Origin: Xanthostigma xanthostigma
Taxonomy: Eukaryota > Arthropoda > Insecta > Raphidioptera > Raphidiidae
DNA: 64,000 nt
Assembly: GCA_963575645.1 (NCBI GenBank)
Contig: OY754465.1
Span: 6,448,001-6,512,000, forward strand
Direction: 5' to 3'
Notes under the pieces: model-generated
What the model was told of the DNA's origin: nothing
Databases searched by the model: none
What the model saw: only the letters and a program-made list of their open reading frames with translations
Shown here: positions 43,991 to 55,480 of the stretch, in pieces
Layout of the letters: each line of letters begins with the position of its first letter
Numbering within the stretch: position 1 is the first letter of the stretch
Position numbers and translations under genes: made by a program

Positions 43991-44739
43991 TGTAACGGTA
44001 CTGAATAATTATCCTGGTAGGCTCAACTGTCGTCACTTGTACCGGTTCAGGATTCGCAGACTGTAACGTTTAGGCTCGCCAACTGTACCTAACTGTACTG
44101 AATATCCAAATCCTAATGCTTATCCTGTATCCTGGCAGAATTACCAATTGAATATTGGTGCAATCAACACCACGTTGTACACTCCATACGATGATTAGAA
44201 AAAATTATAGTAACAATTCACCTTTATGCACATTTTATTGTTAATCAAAAATACAATTTTACAATTATTATTATTCACAAGCTGTCACCCGTACTTTGCA
44301 ACAACTTTTCTTCTTTGGAATATTTTTAATGACTTTAAACGTCGATACATTAGAAAATTTATAATTTTAGTTTTTCCGCTCAATTTTTACTTCCTCTACG
44401 GCGGTCACAATCCGACTTCTTTTACGGCGGTTGCAAACCGACTTCCCTTTTTTGCGGTTGAAAACCGACTGACTATTATTTTTCACACCAAGTTCCGTAT
44501 TTGTTTTTTAGTATTATACTGCACTACTACCCTATCTGCTATCCTTCTCAGTCGCTTTGAAATTCTCTCTCTTTTTCTAGCTACGTAAGCCCGCAAAAAC
44601 CAAATATTTTCCCCACTACATTGAAATTCGAATGTTGCAAAATACAGTCAACGTCTTGTACACTCACTTACAAAAATAATTTGATTGTTTAAATCTTACG
44701 GGCACTTGTAATTTATCTTCCTGTAATGGTACTATTACA
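43991..44739 (-). repeat. 5' LTR
   Basis: 749 bp, same sequence as the 3' LTR. It carries the promoter for the minus-strand transcript. AATAAA on the coding strand at 44234-44239 lies about 500 bp into the LTR, so R and U5 would be in its last third. Confidence 0.93.
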
Positions 44740-44743
44740 AGTT

Positions 44744-45985
44744 GTATTGGCTTGTGACCAAAGTTTCGTCTAAGCTGCGCGGTTGCGCAGCAGTACACTA
44801 ATTTTTGGAGAGATGCGCAGCCGTTTTTGTATTCTGCGCACAATGGACTAGTTCGCCATATTTTTTATTCCATTTTATAAAAGAATTGCAGCGAAAAATT
44901 GGAAAAAATCCTTTCTTATTTGTGTATAATTAAAATGCTTTAAAATGTATTATTAAAAAAAAGACGGGTTGCACTCCGGGAGTGCCGGCAGAAGTGAAAA
45001 CTTGAATATTAACGTCTTACGAATTTTCGATCAGGTCACGTGTCCTGACGCAAGTTTTTTTACTCATTACAAAAAAAGTGTACAAAAGTTTTCGTCTTAC
45101 GAATTTTCGATCCGGTCTTACGAATTTTAGATCTGACGCGAGTTTAACATTTTTTACCCATTACAAAAAAAGTGTACAACGCCGCTAAAGAAGTTTTCAC
45201 TTCAAAAATGTTGACTTCAAACACAGACAGAGGAGCCCCCCCCCACTTTCACATACGTTTTGAACATGTTTGCTCCCCATATACTTTCTGTACCGCATGG
45301 CCAGAGAAAAAAATTAGAGGGAACATTTCTTGTGACTACAGGTATAATTATTTTTTATAATTAATTTAGATGAAACGTCTTCATTTAATGTTACACAAAA
45401 TAAAAGTGAGAAAAACGAGTGTGATTTAGACCACACGACTGAAGTAAAACTTCTTCCTGCCATAATTTGTTATTATTCACCCGAAAATTCACAAAATATG
45501 AACTTTAAAATGAATTTACAATTTTATTCACTTTAAACGTAGAATATTTAATGTATTAAACAAAATATTACATTTTTCTGTCACCCCATAGCGCCACTGG
45601 TAAGTAAAGTATGTGTCATTCTATTGTTAGTACTGCTTATATTTTCTAGCCAGTGAAGTATTTGTCATTCTCTTTCCATCTTCACTAACTTATATCTCCC
45701 TCTCAACTTCCGTTCGCCTCGCCCGATCACAGTTTCAGTAAATCTCTAGTCACGCATTTACCAGCTTACTCCCGAAGTCAAGCGTGCGTAAAGAAGTTAT
45801 ACTTCAACAAAAATTGACTTGAGCGGTTTTGCCTCGTGACCACAAATATAATGTCGTGTACGTAAAGAGAATAATGTCGGAACTTACAGCAATTTACGTA
45901 ATGTAACTACTTTGAACAATTACCATAAAAATAAACACACACAATGCAGAACTAGTTCTGAGATTACTTAAACTCTTGTAGTAAT
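44744..45985. other. Unassigned DNA with an empty TTAA site
   Basis: About 45408-45575 is a reverse copy of repeat L with the uninterrupted CGTTTAAAGTG equivalent, which proves the insertion at 5392-6084. Two similar stretches containing GTCTTACGAATTTTCGATC occur near 45020 and 45090. TGCGCAGC-type repeats lie at 44785-44840. A 62-codon frame at 45172 is unsupported. Confidence 0.5.
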
Positions 45986-46457
45986 AGTTATTGGCGTAAC
46001 TAGTAGTCTAAGTCATTCATCGCGCTGAAGGGGTCATGACTTAGCCTACAAGTTGCGCCCATAATTTTATTCAACAATTGCGCGTTATTCATGTTTTAAT
46101 TATAATGAGATGTTGTAAATATCTATTTATTTCTTTATAAAAAAAACTGTCAATACTAATAGCACCAAACAGCACGATTCAATGTTTTGGTTTGAGGTTA
46201 GCCGGTTATAAATAAACTCCATGTCGAAAACATTCGGCCTCTCAATTTTAGTCTCAATGGGTAACAACGGAGTTGTTACCTACTATTTCGTTACGACTCA
46301 AAAAATAGTTACGTTTATTTTCATTACTCCACAATGGCCGAGCTAGTAGGAATCTTCATTGAGTTATGACAAGTAATTGTCACCAGTCGGTAAATGGCTA
46401 TTTAGGGTTCGGTTTTTAGGCATGATAAAACATGAATAACGCGCATGAGTTGAATAA
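45986..46457. mobile_element. Composite hairpin plus TIR element, copy 2
   Basis: Same order as 2661-3216: a hairpin (GGCGTAACTAGTAG to CTACAAGTTGCGCC) then a unit with ends TTATTCAAC and GTTGAATAA. The hairpin loop is about 80 bases shorter than in copy 1. Confidence 0.6.
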
Positions 46458-46479
46458 AAAAAATATCAGCTATGTTTTA

Positions 46480-46890
46480 TAATCATGAAATGTCAATCGT
46501 TATTAAAAGATCATTATTTAATGGGGAATTATAAAACAGTCGAATAAAAAAAAAATTGGTGACTGATGAGATACTGTTCTAATAACTTGAGATATTAAAA
46601 TAATAGTTGGGTAACTAAATTACTAAGTGCGCGACTAAATTACTAAGTAAGCGACTAGAATGCCTTCGGTAATTTTGAAGCAGATATCTTCTTATGTTTT
46701 TACTTTTTATTTTTTTGAGACTACAACTTAAAACTCACATTTTCATGAAGATTGAAAACCACCGCTTTTTTTGATAAAGGGGTATGCGAATTGTCTCGCA
46801 GTGAAACGGGAAGGGGCAAAGGTGAAGTTTTAAAAAAAAATAATTCCGGGGTGAACGATAAACAGGTATGCGAATTGTAATTATCAGAAA
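46480..46890 (-). mobile_element. Reverse fragment of the 3.3-kb insertion (part 1)
   Basis: About 46530-46695 is the reverse complement of 29920-30110, including the 20-bp repeats, and 46770-46880 is the reverse complement of a 119-bp unit from 27860-28000. The 120-bp array is absent between them. Confidence 0.6.
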
Positions 46891-46970
46891 TTTTAATCAC
46901 TTTATTATATTAGGTATATCAAATATCACTATTTTTAAAGTTGGAATGGTCCCGTCGCCCAATTGGCTGG

Positions 46971-47082
46971 AATTTTTTTTAATATATTATCAACTTTTAA
47001 AAAAATTATAAAAATAATTAACAATTAAATGAAACCAAACCTTTTAATTTATTGAAATAAAGTTGCATATATTTCTTTTTTT
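46971..47082 (+). repeat. 112-bp direct repeat, left of element D
   Basis: Identical to 48080-48191 except for about three bases. The two copies abut the left and right ends of element D copy d. This is far longer than usual transposon target duplications. Confidence 0.8.
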
Positions 47083-48079
47083 GACGTGAAAACGTCTTAT
47101 AAATTGATGAATCACCAATATTATAAATTGATAAAACACCGGCTGCATGCACGAAAAAGTGTAACGTTCCTAACGGTCGTAACGTTCCTAACGCGTAACG
47201 TTTCTAACGCGTAACGTTCCGCCTGACCCTGTGCGTGCTTTTTGCTAATTTCTCGCTCAATTTAAATCAGATCGGTTTGAAACCAGTCTTAAACGAAAGA
47301 GGAGAACATTTTACATAGATTTAGTATAACAGAATTTGCCTAAACAGTTTTTTTATACAAATTTATATAGAAAAATAGTTGTATAAATGCAATGTTGTCT
47401 AATGCATGGCGCGACGCGGTCGGTCGTCTTTGTTTGCCGTACATGGAAATTAGAAAATAACGTATGTCTTGTCTTAACATGAAAACGGCTGCATTTCTAA
47501 TGTTTAATTCAATTTTTTGACATTAGTATTTTGTGAAATGCAACGCCTTCTAAGTTAAGTATTGGAATAACTAATTATTATTAGAACATAATACTTTGAC
47601 AGTTGCAAACGTCACTTTTGACATTTCTTATCATTCCGACACCAAGGATAAGCGGATTGAAACCAAATTTTGGGAGGATGTTTGATATGCAAATATGAAG
47701 TGGCCTATTGTTTTTGGGGAACATCGGCGCATGCGTAAAAGAATATATCTCTTATAATGATGTTTTATATACTTAATAATAATATAGTTTTTAAAACGGT
47801 TTTTACTCTATCTATTTTTACTAGAAATTTTTGTAAATTTTTTGGCGAAAATCGGCGCATGCGCAAAAGAGATACATGCCATAGTTGTTTTTTATATAAT
47901 AATAGTGTACTTTTTATAGTGTTTTATTATTCTACTTAATAAAATTTACTTAAATTTGAAGCGAAAGATGCAATATCATAGATTCGAATTATTATAATTA
48001 TTATATAAATTTAGGTTATGTATTACGGAATACGTTATCACGTAAAACTATCGTCCGTAAACCGACTTTACAGACAACC
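47083..48079 (+). mobile_element. Element D, copy d, with an internal insertion
   Basis: It starts GACGTGAAAACGTCTTATAA and ends with CTTTACAGACAACC, as in copies a-c. Its left third carries an expanded run of CGTAACGTT-type repeats (47160-47222). About 47240-47940 is foreign: reverse complement of 30680-30115 plus unmatched sequence. After that the normal right part resumes at AAATTTGAAGCGAAAGATGC. Confidence 0.65.
47240..47790 (-). mobile_element. Reverse fragment of the 3.3-kb insertion (part 2)
   Basis: Reverse complement of about 30680-30115, from CAATTTAAATCAGATCGGTT to GCGCATGCGTAAAAGAATAT. It lies downstream of part 1, although collinearity would place it upstream, so the two fragments are permuted relative to the 27.6-30.9-kb copy. 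Confidence 0.6.
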
Positions 48080-48191
48080 AATTTTTTTTAATATATTATC
48101 AACTTTTAGCAAAAATTATAAAAATAATTAACAATTAAATGAAACCAAACCTTTTAATTTATTGAAATAAAGTTACATATATTTCTTTTTT
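48080..48191 (+). repeat. 112-bp direct repeat, right of element D
   Basis: Partner of 46971-47082. The sequence runs from AATTTTTTTTAATATATTAT to CATATATTTCTTTTTT. Confidence 0.8.
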
Positions 48192-49422
48192 CATTTCTAA
48201 AAGTCGGTATAGAAAAGTATTTCTTTATGTAGCACGGAAGTTTTGTCAAGGAAAAGTTCTGAGTCTAAAAAAGAAAATCTGAAAGCGTTGGAAAAATATA
48301 ATGAAGTTAATTTATATTATTTTATGGTTTGTAACTTAGAACGTTACGTGTTGTTTGTAAGCTAAATGGAGGATGTAAAAAGTACCGCAAATGGAGGTAA
48401 TTACATTAAGTTTAAAAATAATTCTTTGTAAATAGTTTCTCTATAAGTGGGAATCGAGTTAATGATTTCACTCAACGGCACTTCTAAGAATAATTAAATT
48501 AACTATGAACTTTCTTTAACTGATTTCAAAAAGGACGTTTTTGTATTTATGTTGTTTCATATCTTCTACATTTGAGAACCGCTGGATTTTTGTTCTATGT
48601 ATTAGGACAAACTCCCATAAATTTTAAATACTTGATTCAGCAGTTTTTTTTCTAGTTTAGTAATCAACTATCAATAAAGAAATTGGTTTTTTAATAACGT
48701 GTAATACAAGTAAGAAATTTTTAAGCTATTGCATAGCTTCTATCGCGGGCTTTGAGCGCGGCGACCGAATCAAGAAATTCCGTAACGAAAAAAAACCTAA
48801 CACCCATTCCGTAACGAAAAAAACCTAACACCCCCCACTCCGACCGGCACAGCGGTGCGGCGTTGACAGCCGTACATCGTCTAACGTCGTTTCAGTTCGG
48901 CAGACTTCGGCACGGTGTTTGTGTGCTCATAACTGCATAACTGTTCATAACTGATTCTATCTTTATTTGTGTATAAATGAATTTATATATAATACTGCTA
49001 TAAAAATAACCTAAATTATTTAGGTTATGTGCAGAGAAAGTATATATGATATTATATCTATATAAATGTACATCGCGCGAAATTCTATGATCAAACTCTT
49101 AATATCGTTCTTTTTGTTCAAATTTTTTGAATGAATAATTGTTATGGTGTGTAATTACACTATTTATACCTTATTATTTATACCTAGCTATTTTCGTTTT
49201 ATAGAGAAGAAAAACTTAAAGACCTAAAAAGAATATGCAATAGCTTTACCGCGGCAGTCCCCGAGTGCCACACGTATTTTTGAACATCCTCCAAAAAAAT
49301 GCACTACATAAATAATGAATCGACACCAATTCAATAAATGGACATAAAAAGTTATAGTAACTAACTATTTTATCATTTTTCTGTACGAGATTCAATTTGT
49401 TTTCAATTTTAATAGTAAGACC
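48192..49422. other. No recognisable gene
   Basis: Unassigned sequence. A short direct repeat, CCGTAACGAAAAAA plus CCTAACACC, occurs twice at about 48780-48832, followed by a GC-richer patch to 48920. Confidence 0.4.
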
Positions 49423-50022
49423 TAGTGATGTGTCCACATGACTCTTTATTGGGAGCTGGCTCCGTGCCCTCAGCTCACTAAAAAGAGTCGCTCAGAAGGC
49501 GTCGTTCAAAGGAGCGACACTATACAGTACGCACTACACAAGAGTGCAGACTGCAGAGGTGTGAACTGTCATCATGCACGCTCAGGAGTCACGAAGCATT
49601 GCACAGCACAATACACACACTCAGCTCTGAGCTCATTTTAATATGATTCTGATCTTATTATTATTCGCATTTCGGATAAAGTATAATAAAAGCTTAACAA
49701 TAATAATGTTTATTGTTAAAATATTATATCTTTGTCAACGACGTCAATGTGAATGGTTTAAGTCACTGTAAGCTTAGTACTATTACACTTACAGTGTGTT
49801 ATTCAACATTAAATGACTCAGCAAAGATAACTCCGTACGTGCAAAGTTCACTAGTGTCTCTGTGCCCTGTGCTGTGTGCCCTCTGTAAATGTGCGAATAC
49901 AACAGTACAGAACAGCTCAGCACAGGGCAATAGCGTTCGGAGTGAGTATTCACAAAAAAAGAGCGACTCGCTCCGCTCATTCATTCATTATGAACGACTC
50001 GCTCAGGAGCGACACATCACTA
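49423..50022 (+). mobile_element. hAT-M1 MITE, uninterrupted 600-bp copy
   Basis: It starts TAGTGATGTGTCC and ends GACACATCACTA. It is free of insertions and serves as the reference for the family. The flanks GTAAGACC and TTAACCGC do not match, so its duplication has decayed or the ends were altered. Frames of 60-107 codons inside follow the MITE sequence and are not genes. Confidence 0.75.
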
Positions 50023-51051
50023 TTAACCGCAAATAAATATTCTAACATTATCTATCGACTACATTATATTTTGATGATAATAAAAAAAATTTCCAATCCC
50101 TAGTCCTGTAGAAGTTTCCTGTTTCATAACACAGTGGCGCAGATTTTCATGAAAGTAAAAGCACAAATCATGTTTTCCTTGTACAACTGTTGTGTTTGAA
50201 TGATGAATGAGCACAAATATATTATATTTTCAACTTTGAGTTAACCCTTTATTGCTCATAAATCAAGGGAAATAATAATTTATTAGATCATTAATTTTAA
50301 ACGAAATATTTGATTTTCGTTTTATTACGGATTTATCATACAGACAGCCCCCGTTGTGATATCGCAACGAGATATTCAAATCTTTTCAAATATTTTCTCT
50401 TTCTAACTGCATGAAAATCGATCACATATTTTCCGAGTTCTCTACCTTCTGTGAGATTTTAATCGGTAATAAGTCTGGTGAGTATGCTATTGTTACGCAC
50501 GACAGCTGCCACTGGGATTAGTGGAAGCAGGTAGAGACGGGTTTCGAACATTCGAGAAAAAGCTAGAATGGGTACCCCACTCATATAAATACACCACCGA
50601 GACAGTGTACTCAGACACATTTAAGACGGTATAGTGCTAACATAAAGTGTAGTTCGGTCTCCTGACATAAATCACTGAGTTCGGATATAAATTTCTAGAG
50701 CGCTTAGATAAATATTTCTTGTATATATTTTGTGTACCCATCATAGAGATATAAGTAGCTAGAGTTCGCTAGCTCGTATGCTTGCCATAAGTGAAAGTGT
50801 CCTCAGTTGGTTTTCTGCAGCGTTCAGAAAACCAGATATTTGTTTACTCAAATCAGCATTGTTTTGTATCATTAGTTACCATAGAGATAAGGAACGTTTC
50901 TCTCTCTGAATTGCAGACACTTTCGCGGCTCACTCGCGTACTCTAGTCTAATATCTCTACGGTACCCAGTGACTTTGTATTATTTATATTACTTAGAAAT
51001 TGTTGTTTTGTTTGTTACATTATTTCCATTATATAAGAGAAGTACTTTTAA
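50023..51051. other. Unassigned; LTR-like in part
   Basis: About 50490-51022 begins TGTTACGCACGAC, contains CATATAAATACACC (TATA-like) near 50583 and ends near TTGTTTGTTACA. A solo LTR is possible, but I found neither a second copy nor a target duplication. Confidence 0.3.
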
Positions 51052-51200
51052 ATCTTTGATTAACGTTTGAATAGAACTCTTCAAATAAATAAAATTGTCG
51101 ACCATTTTTTTTCAGGCTATATATTTATTTATATTTATATTATTTTTTGTCAATAGATAGTCTAAAAAAATTGGTCGACAATTTTATTTACTTGAAGAAG
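51052..51200. mobile_element. F1 minimal copy
   Basis: The ends AATCTTTGATTAACGTTTGA and AATTTTATTTACTTGAAGAA surround a short AT-rich palindrome (GTCGACCA...TGGTCGAC). The hammerhead-like section is missing. Confidence 0.55.
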
Positions 51201-51608
51201 TACTTTTAGTTTGTTTATTAGTTTTGTTAACATCTTTATTGTTGTCCAACAATTTTATAAACGTCCGTCCACAATCATCGACAACTTAAATTTAATTAAT
51301 TCAGTAACCATATACTTGCATAACAGCACTGTAAGATTTTATTACCTATATAAATGTTTTAAATCAAATGACTAAATCATAAAAAACAAATTTATTCCTG
51401 CATCGGTACTTAAATAAATTAGCATAGAAATATGTAATACACAATCTGTTAAATTTCAATGGAATATTTAGAAAATAAATCTACATACGGGTCACCAAAT
51501 CTAAATATAATCTACAAGACAAAGGGGACGGAGAGGATGAACCAAAGCCGAGAGTCGAGACCGACTTGAAACAGTTGGGCTTGACTTGAACCGAGTAGTG
51601 TAACAAAA

Positions 51609-51646
51609 CTGCTCTGTATTGTGATGACCATCACAATACAGAGCAG
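51609..51646. repeat. Perfect 18-bp hairpin
   Basis: CTGCTCTGTATTGTGATG is followed by AC and then its exact reverse complement. No other copy of this hairpin is in the window, though GTAACAAAACTGCT just before it recurs at 26711. Confidence 0.9.
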
Positions 51647-51732
51647 ATTTGTAGAGGGGGACTCAGATTACACGAAAGAGATCGTTTCTGCCACCTAGTG
51701 CTCCTTAACCATTTCTGTCACCGTCCTCTAAC
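51647..51732 (+). repeat. 86-bp block shared with 26290-26375
   Basis: Follows the hairpin directly. Gap-free reverse match to the block at 26.3 kb. Confidence 0.55.
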
Positions 51733-51842
51733 ATTGATGGTAAGCTAGCAATGATTGATCTATTACATGCTTTATTTCAAAATTTTCCTAGCGTAGGGTC
51801 ACTGCTTTTTTTGACTGGTGTGTCGAAGCATAACCTTTGAGA

Positions 51843-51990
51843 ATTCTTCAATAAATAAAATTATCGACCAATTTTTCAGACAATATATTAACAAACAATA
51901 TAAAATTAATACATTAACGTTTCAATCCGGATTTGGACCTTCTTCAGAATTGATCTAAAAATATAAAAATAATTAATATTTAAATAAAAT
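51843..51990 (-). mobile_element. F1 half element with hammerhead-like motif
   Basis: One F1 arm. On the minus strand it contains CTGAAGAAG, a GGTCC/GGATT stem and GAAACGTTAATG (51915-51947). Compared with GATCC/GGATC at 9.9 kb, both changes keep pairing through G-U wobbles. Confidence 0.6.
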
Positions 51991-53330
51991 TCGCTTTTTA
52001 AAGAATTTTTCAAAATTAATTATGAAATTCAAAATAATGAAAAAATAATAACAAACAATTTTTTATTAAGTAGTCATGGAAATAATAATTTGTGAGTACC
52101 TAAAAAAGAAAGAAAAATTAATAAAACAAAAATTATTTCAATATGATATTATATATTATATTACTTAAATTTTCTGTATCTAATTGAGCATTGAGAGAAT
52201 TTTTATTTGATTTTATATGTAACATTTCCGAAATATTTCTTTTAAAAAAATTAGTTTCATTATCTAAAATTTTAATATTATCCCAATTTGAGAATTGTTA
52301 AAGTTCAACAAGTATTAAGTCAGACATTAAATAATCTTTATGGAATAGATTCGGTATTCTTCCAGCATTATGTGTCGAAATGTCAATAAATAAAATGAAA
52401 ACAAAACTGATTACTAAATGACCATAAAATGTCCTGTAATTGCAACAAAAAACGAACTCAAAATTCGTTTCATGCTACCTGGTACTTAACGACAAAGCGA
52501 GTTTTGAATTTGTTCATCTATCCATCCGTATATGCTGAGGTTTGGCTGACACAAATACAAGAAGGGTAATTTCCCTATGAACGAAAATACGAACTTTGAT
52601 GAGCATAACCATTCATTATTTTATTAACACTGTTTATTGCGTGATGCATTCTTCTACCAGCAGTACAATATATTTCGTTTTGTTCTTTTCACGTAGACGT
52701 TTCAATTATTTGTAAGTTTATTTTCCTGCAGTTAATCTGCTGACAGTTGATAAACAACATGTCAGAGTAATTGCTGGGTAGCCGACAGAAATCGGCCCGT
52801 TAAAAGATAAAACATTGTGGTGAGCCGGCACGCCCGTTTCGTGCTTTTGCAGGTAAATTAATGCCACATTTACGCAACTGTTTTCACGATACGTAACTCC
52901 ATTGTGTTGTATTTATTGTTAAATTCAAGGATGTAGTTAAACATAATTTTGGGAAGGGGGTCAATTATTCGCTTAATAATATTCACCCTTCTTGAATATA
53001 AATTGCTAGAAAGTCTAGACTCTTGGCCAGATGCGTAATCTTCGAAGGGACGTTAAAAATATTTTAAACGTAGAGTTGAAAAAAATATAATTCCGCTGCT
53101 AAGAACATAAAAATATAATTTTTTTAGTCCAGTACGATTAAGTCATAGAACACTCTCACTTTTGACGTTCCAAAAAAAAAGCTTTGAGGATTATTCACAA
53201 ATTTCCTCAGAAATACGTAAAAAAATTGAACTACTTTATCGTCTTTCACTGTCACTTTTTGAATCTATCCAATCAGAAATCATATATACCCGTGTAGAAT
53301 TACTGTATTACTATCTCACTTTGTATATAC
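51991..53330. other. No recognisable feature
   Basis: AT-rich DNA without gene, RNA gene or shared repeat that I could identify. Confidence 0.4.
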
Positions 53331-53470
53331 GACCCCGTAATTGTTTCTTGAAGAACTCCCCCCAAACGCCTCTCCTTTTCGCTGCGCAAAAAAAAAACGC
53401 TATCGCATCGACACGACCCAGTAATTATTTTTTAAAGAACTCCTCCCAAATGCCTTTCCCCTTTTCACTA
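53331..53470 (+). repeat. Diverged copies of the 119-bp repeat
   Basis: GTAATTGTTTCTTGAAGAAC followed by TCC at about 53337, and GTAATTATTTTTTAAAGAAC followed by TCC at about 53422, are two related units resembling 27800-27860. The surrounding 107-codon frame is not supported as a gene. Confidence 0.5.
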
Positions 53471-53530
53471 CAAATCAATTTATAAAAATACATTTTCCGC
53501 ACTTAAAACGGCTAATAACGAGCTATTATA

Positions 53531-54101
53531 CAGTATGTAAACACGTAAGGTGCACATTGAGAAATTAACATTGGGAAAAAATGACTGGATCAGAGTGAGC
53601 CTTGAAATCTTGTTTTTCAATTTGACAGATAATATTCTTTTGCAAAATGAATGTGTATACTACCGAAGAAAATATTCAAATGATTACAACATAATCGGAC
53701 TTTTTTTATTAATGGGACATTAAATTCCCAAAAATACTTAAATATGGTGCGAGATCAAATATCTCCGCCTATTCGTGTTGAGCCTAGACATTGGGTCACT
53801 GATTTACCAACACGCATACGTTATACCAGTCAGACAATTTTTGAATGAAATGTTTCCAAACAGATGGAGTTGTTTTTTTGTTTTATTTTTGTACAAAAAA
53901 ATTAAAATAATGATTTATAAAAGTTTTTTATTATTAAAATAGCCAAGTAAAATAAAAATCAATCAAAATAAAATAGAAATCCTCAAGATTACTACGATAA
54001 TTCAATAGAAATAACAATTAATGCAGTCATGGCTAACTCTGATCCAAGTATTTTTTCCCAATGCTAATTTCCCTATGTGCACCTTACGCGTTTACATACT
54101 G
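53531..54101. mobile_element. Tc1/mariner-like MITE with ~70-bp ends
   Basis: The left end CAGTATGTAAACACGTAAGG and the right end CGCGTTTACATACTG form inverted repeats that continue for about 70 bp. TA lies at both flanks (53529-53530 and 54102-54103). CAGT ends with a TA duplication fit the IS630-Tc1-mariner group. No transposase inside. Confidence 0.75.
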
Positions 54102-54103
54102 TA

Positions 54104-54815
54104 TGTTATATAAAATAATACCTAATTGCCTATTTCCAGTGGATATATTGCACATCGGGTTATCGTACTCTAACCTGATGTTCTTTATTTTTTTTGATCT
54201 GTGCGCTCAAAATTGCTTTAATTAATTTTAATTTCTTACACGGGACTTTCAAAATTTACCTAATTCCACAATGATTGATTACTTGTAGATTTTATGATGA
54301 ATAAGAATTATTCATTACTCTGGAAATATATTTGATGAGTCATTTTCGTTTTAATGACAGTCACAAAACGAAATATATTCGAAAAATTTTAGTATATAAA
54401 TTGGAAATAAAAACCTTATGATTCCTATAAAAATTCGAACTGCATTCAAGTACCTATATTTTTCTCAACGTTAAATTATATCAAGAGTAATAAATCCTAC
54501 CAAAAACATAAATGCGAGAAAACGCCAAGTTCGATACAAAGAACAACTAGGTTTGTCAGCTTTGCCGAGAAAAAGAAGTGAGATCTAAGAAGGTTTCAAA
54601 TTTTCACGTTTAGGTTTTTGGTATGGGATTTCAATACTGTTTGTAAAGTTATATCTTACTTCATCTACTTTAATTAAATATTATTATCTATAGATGCATA
54701 ATATTATATTGAAGGAGATTTATTTGGTTGAGGAACAAGAGAAATAAAGTATCGCTTGTGGCCAACGTTTCGAATATTATATTTTTATCCTCAGCGCCTA
54801 ATGCAAATTGAGATG
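54104..54815. other. No recognisable feature
   Basis: AT-rich, unassigned. Confidence 0.4.
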
Positions 54816-55072
54816 GTCAATTGTGCAGATTATTGTAGTATAACACATGATCATTTAAAAAGTCTATGGATTTCAACAACATTTTTAATTTAAAAATGTA
54901 GTAAAACAATTTTTTAGATAAAATTGTTCTGTCCAATGTGAACACTGAACATAAATATTGTGCTTTATCTTAAAACTGTTTTACTATACCTATTTTTAAA
55001 TTAAAAAAATTATGTTGAAATTCATAATTTTAAATGATCATACATTTTACTACAATAATCTGCACAATCAAC
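54816..55072. mobile_element. 257-bp inverted-repeat element
   Basis: GTCAATTGTGCAGATTATTG at the left pairs with CAATAATCTGCACAATCAAC at the right, and pairing continues for about 110 bp with small gaps (ATGATCATTTAAA, TTTAATTTAAAAAT, AGTAAAACA). It is a foldback MITE with no target duplication seen. Confidence 0.65.
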
Positions 55073-55480
55073 TTTGCGAGAACTTGGTCGGCACACTCCG
55101 TGCGCTATGACGAAGAGCCACGAAATTTTCATTTTATTTCTTTACAGGTAAAAGTGAAAAGTTAATTTATTTTATTGACATAATATTATCCCAATATTCA
55201 TCGCGTCAATAAACCCAGATTTAAATATTTTTCATTTCATTTAAAATTTAATCAAAAAATATAGTTCATAGTCGATTTCATTTACGATTTGTATAATCTG
55301 ATAATAATTAATTAATTCTTAAAAAATAAACAACACAAAAACAACATTTTTGTAAAGGAAAGTCGACTACTTTGACTTCCTGATTATTTAAAAAAAGTGC
55401 CCATTTTTATTCTAATTCTGAGATTTTGTTTAAAGTAATGTTTTCAATAATATACAGAACTCTACGTACTCAAGCGGGTT
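55073..55480. other. No recognisable feature
   Basis: AT-rich, unassigned. Confidence 0.4.

Larger units (their letters stand above)
36860..44739 (-). mobile_element. Complete Ty3/gypsy-type LTR retrotransposon
   Basis: A 7,880-bp element lies on the minus strand with two 749-bp LTRs, AGTT duplicated on both sides (36856-36859 and 44740-44743), a primer-binding site, a polypurine tract, and intact gag and pol frames. The pol order protease, reverse transcriptase, RNase H, integrase is that of Ty3/gypsy (Metaviridae). No envelope frame is present. The LTRs appear identical by eye, and both long frames are open, so the copy is recent and may be able to move. The clade is not settled: the primer site resembles that of elements primed by tRNA-Arg, but I cannot identify the isoacceptor. 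Confidence 0.92.

Noticed and set aside
49713..50036. 107-codon frame and relatives at 1753, 2068, 10050 and 18839
   Set aside because: All are the same stretch of the hAT-M1 MITE; frames open and close among copies.
50490..51022. Solo LTR
   Set aside because: TATA-like and TGTTA...TTACA-like features are present, but there is no second copy and no target duplication.
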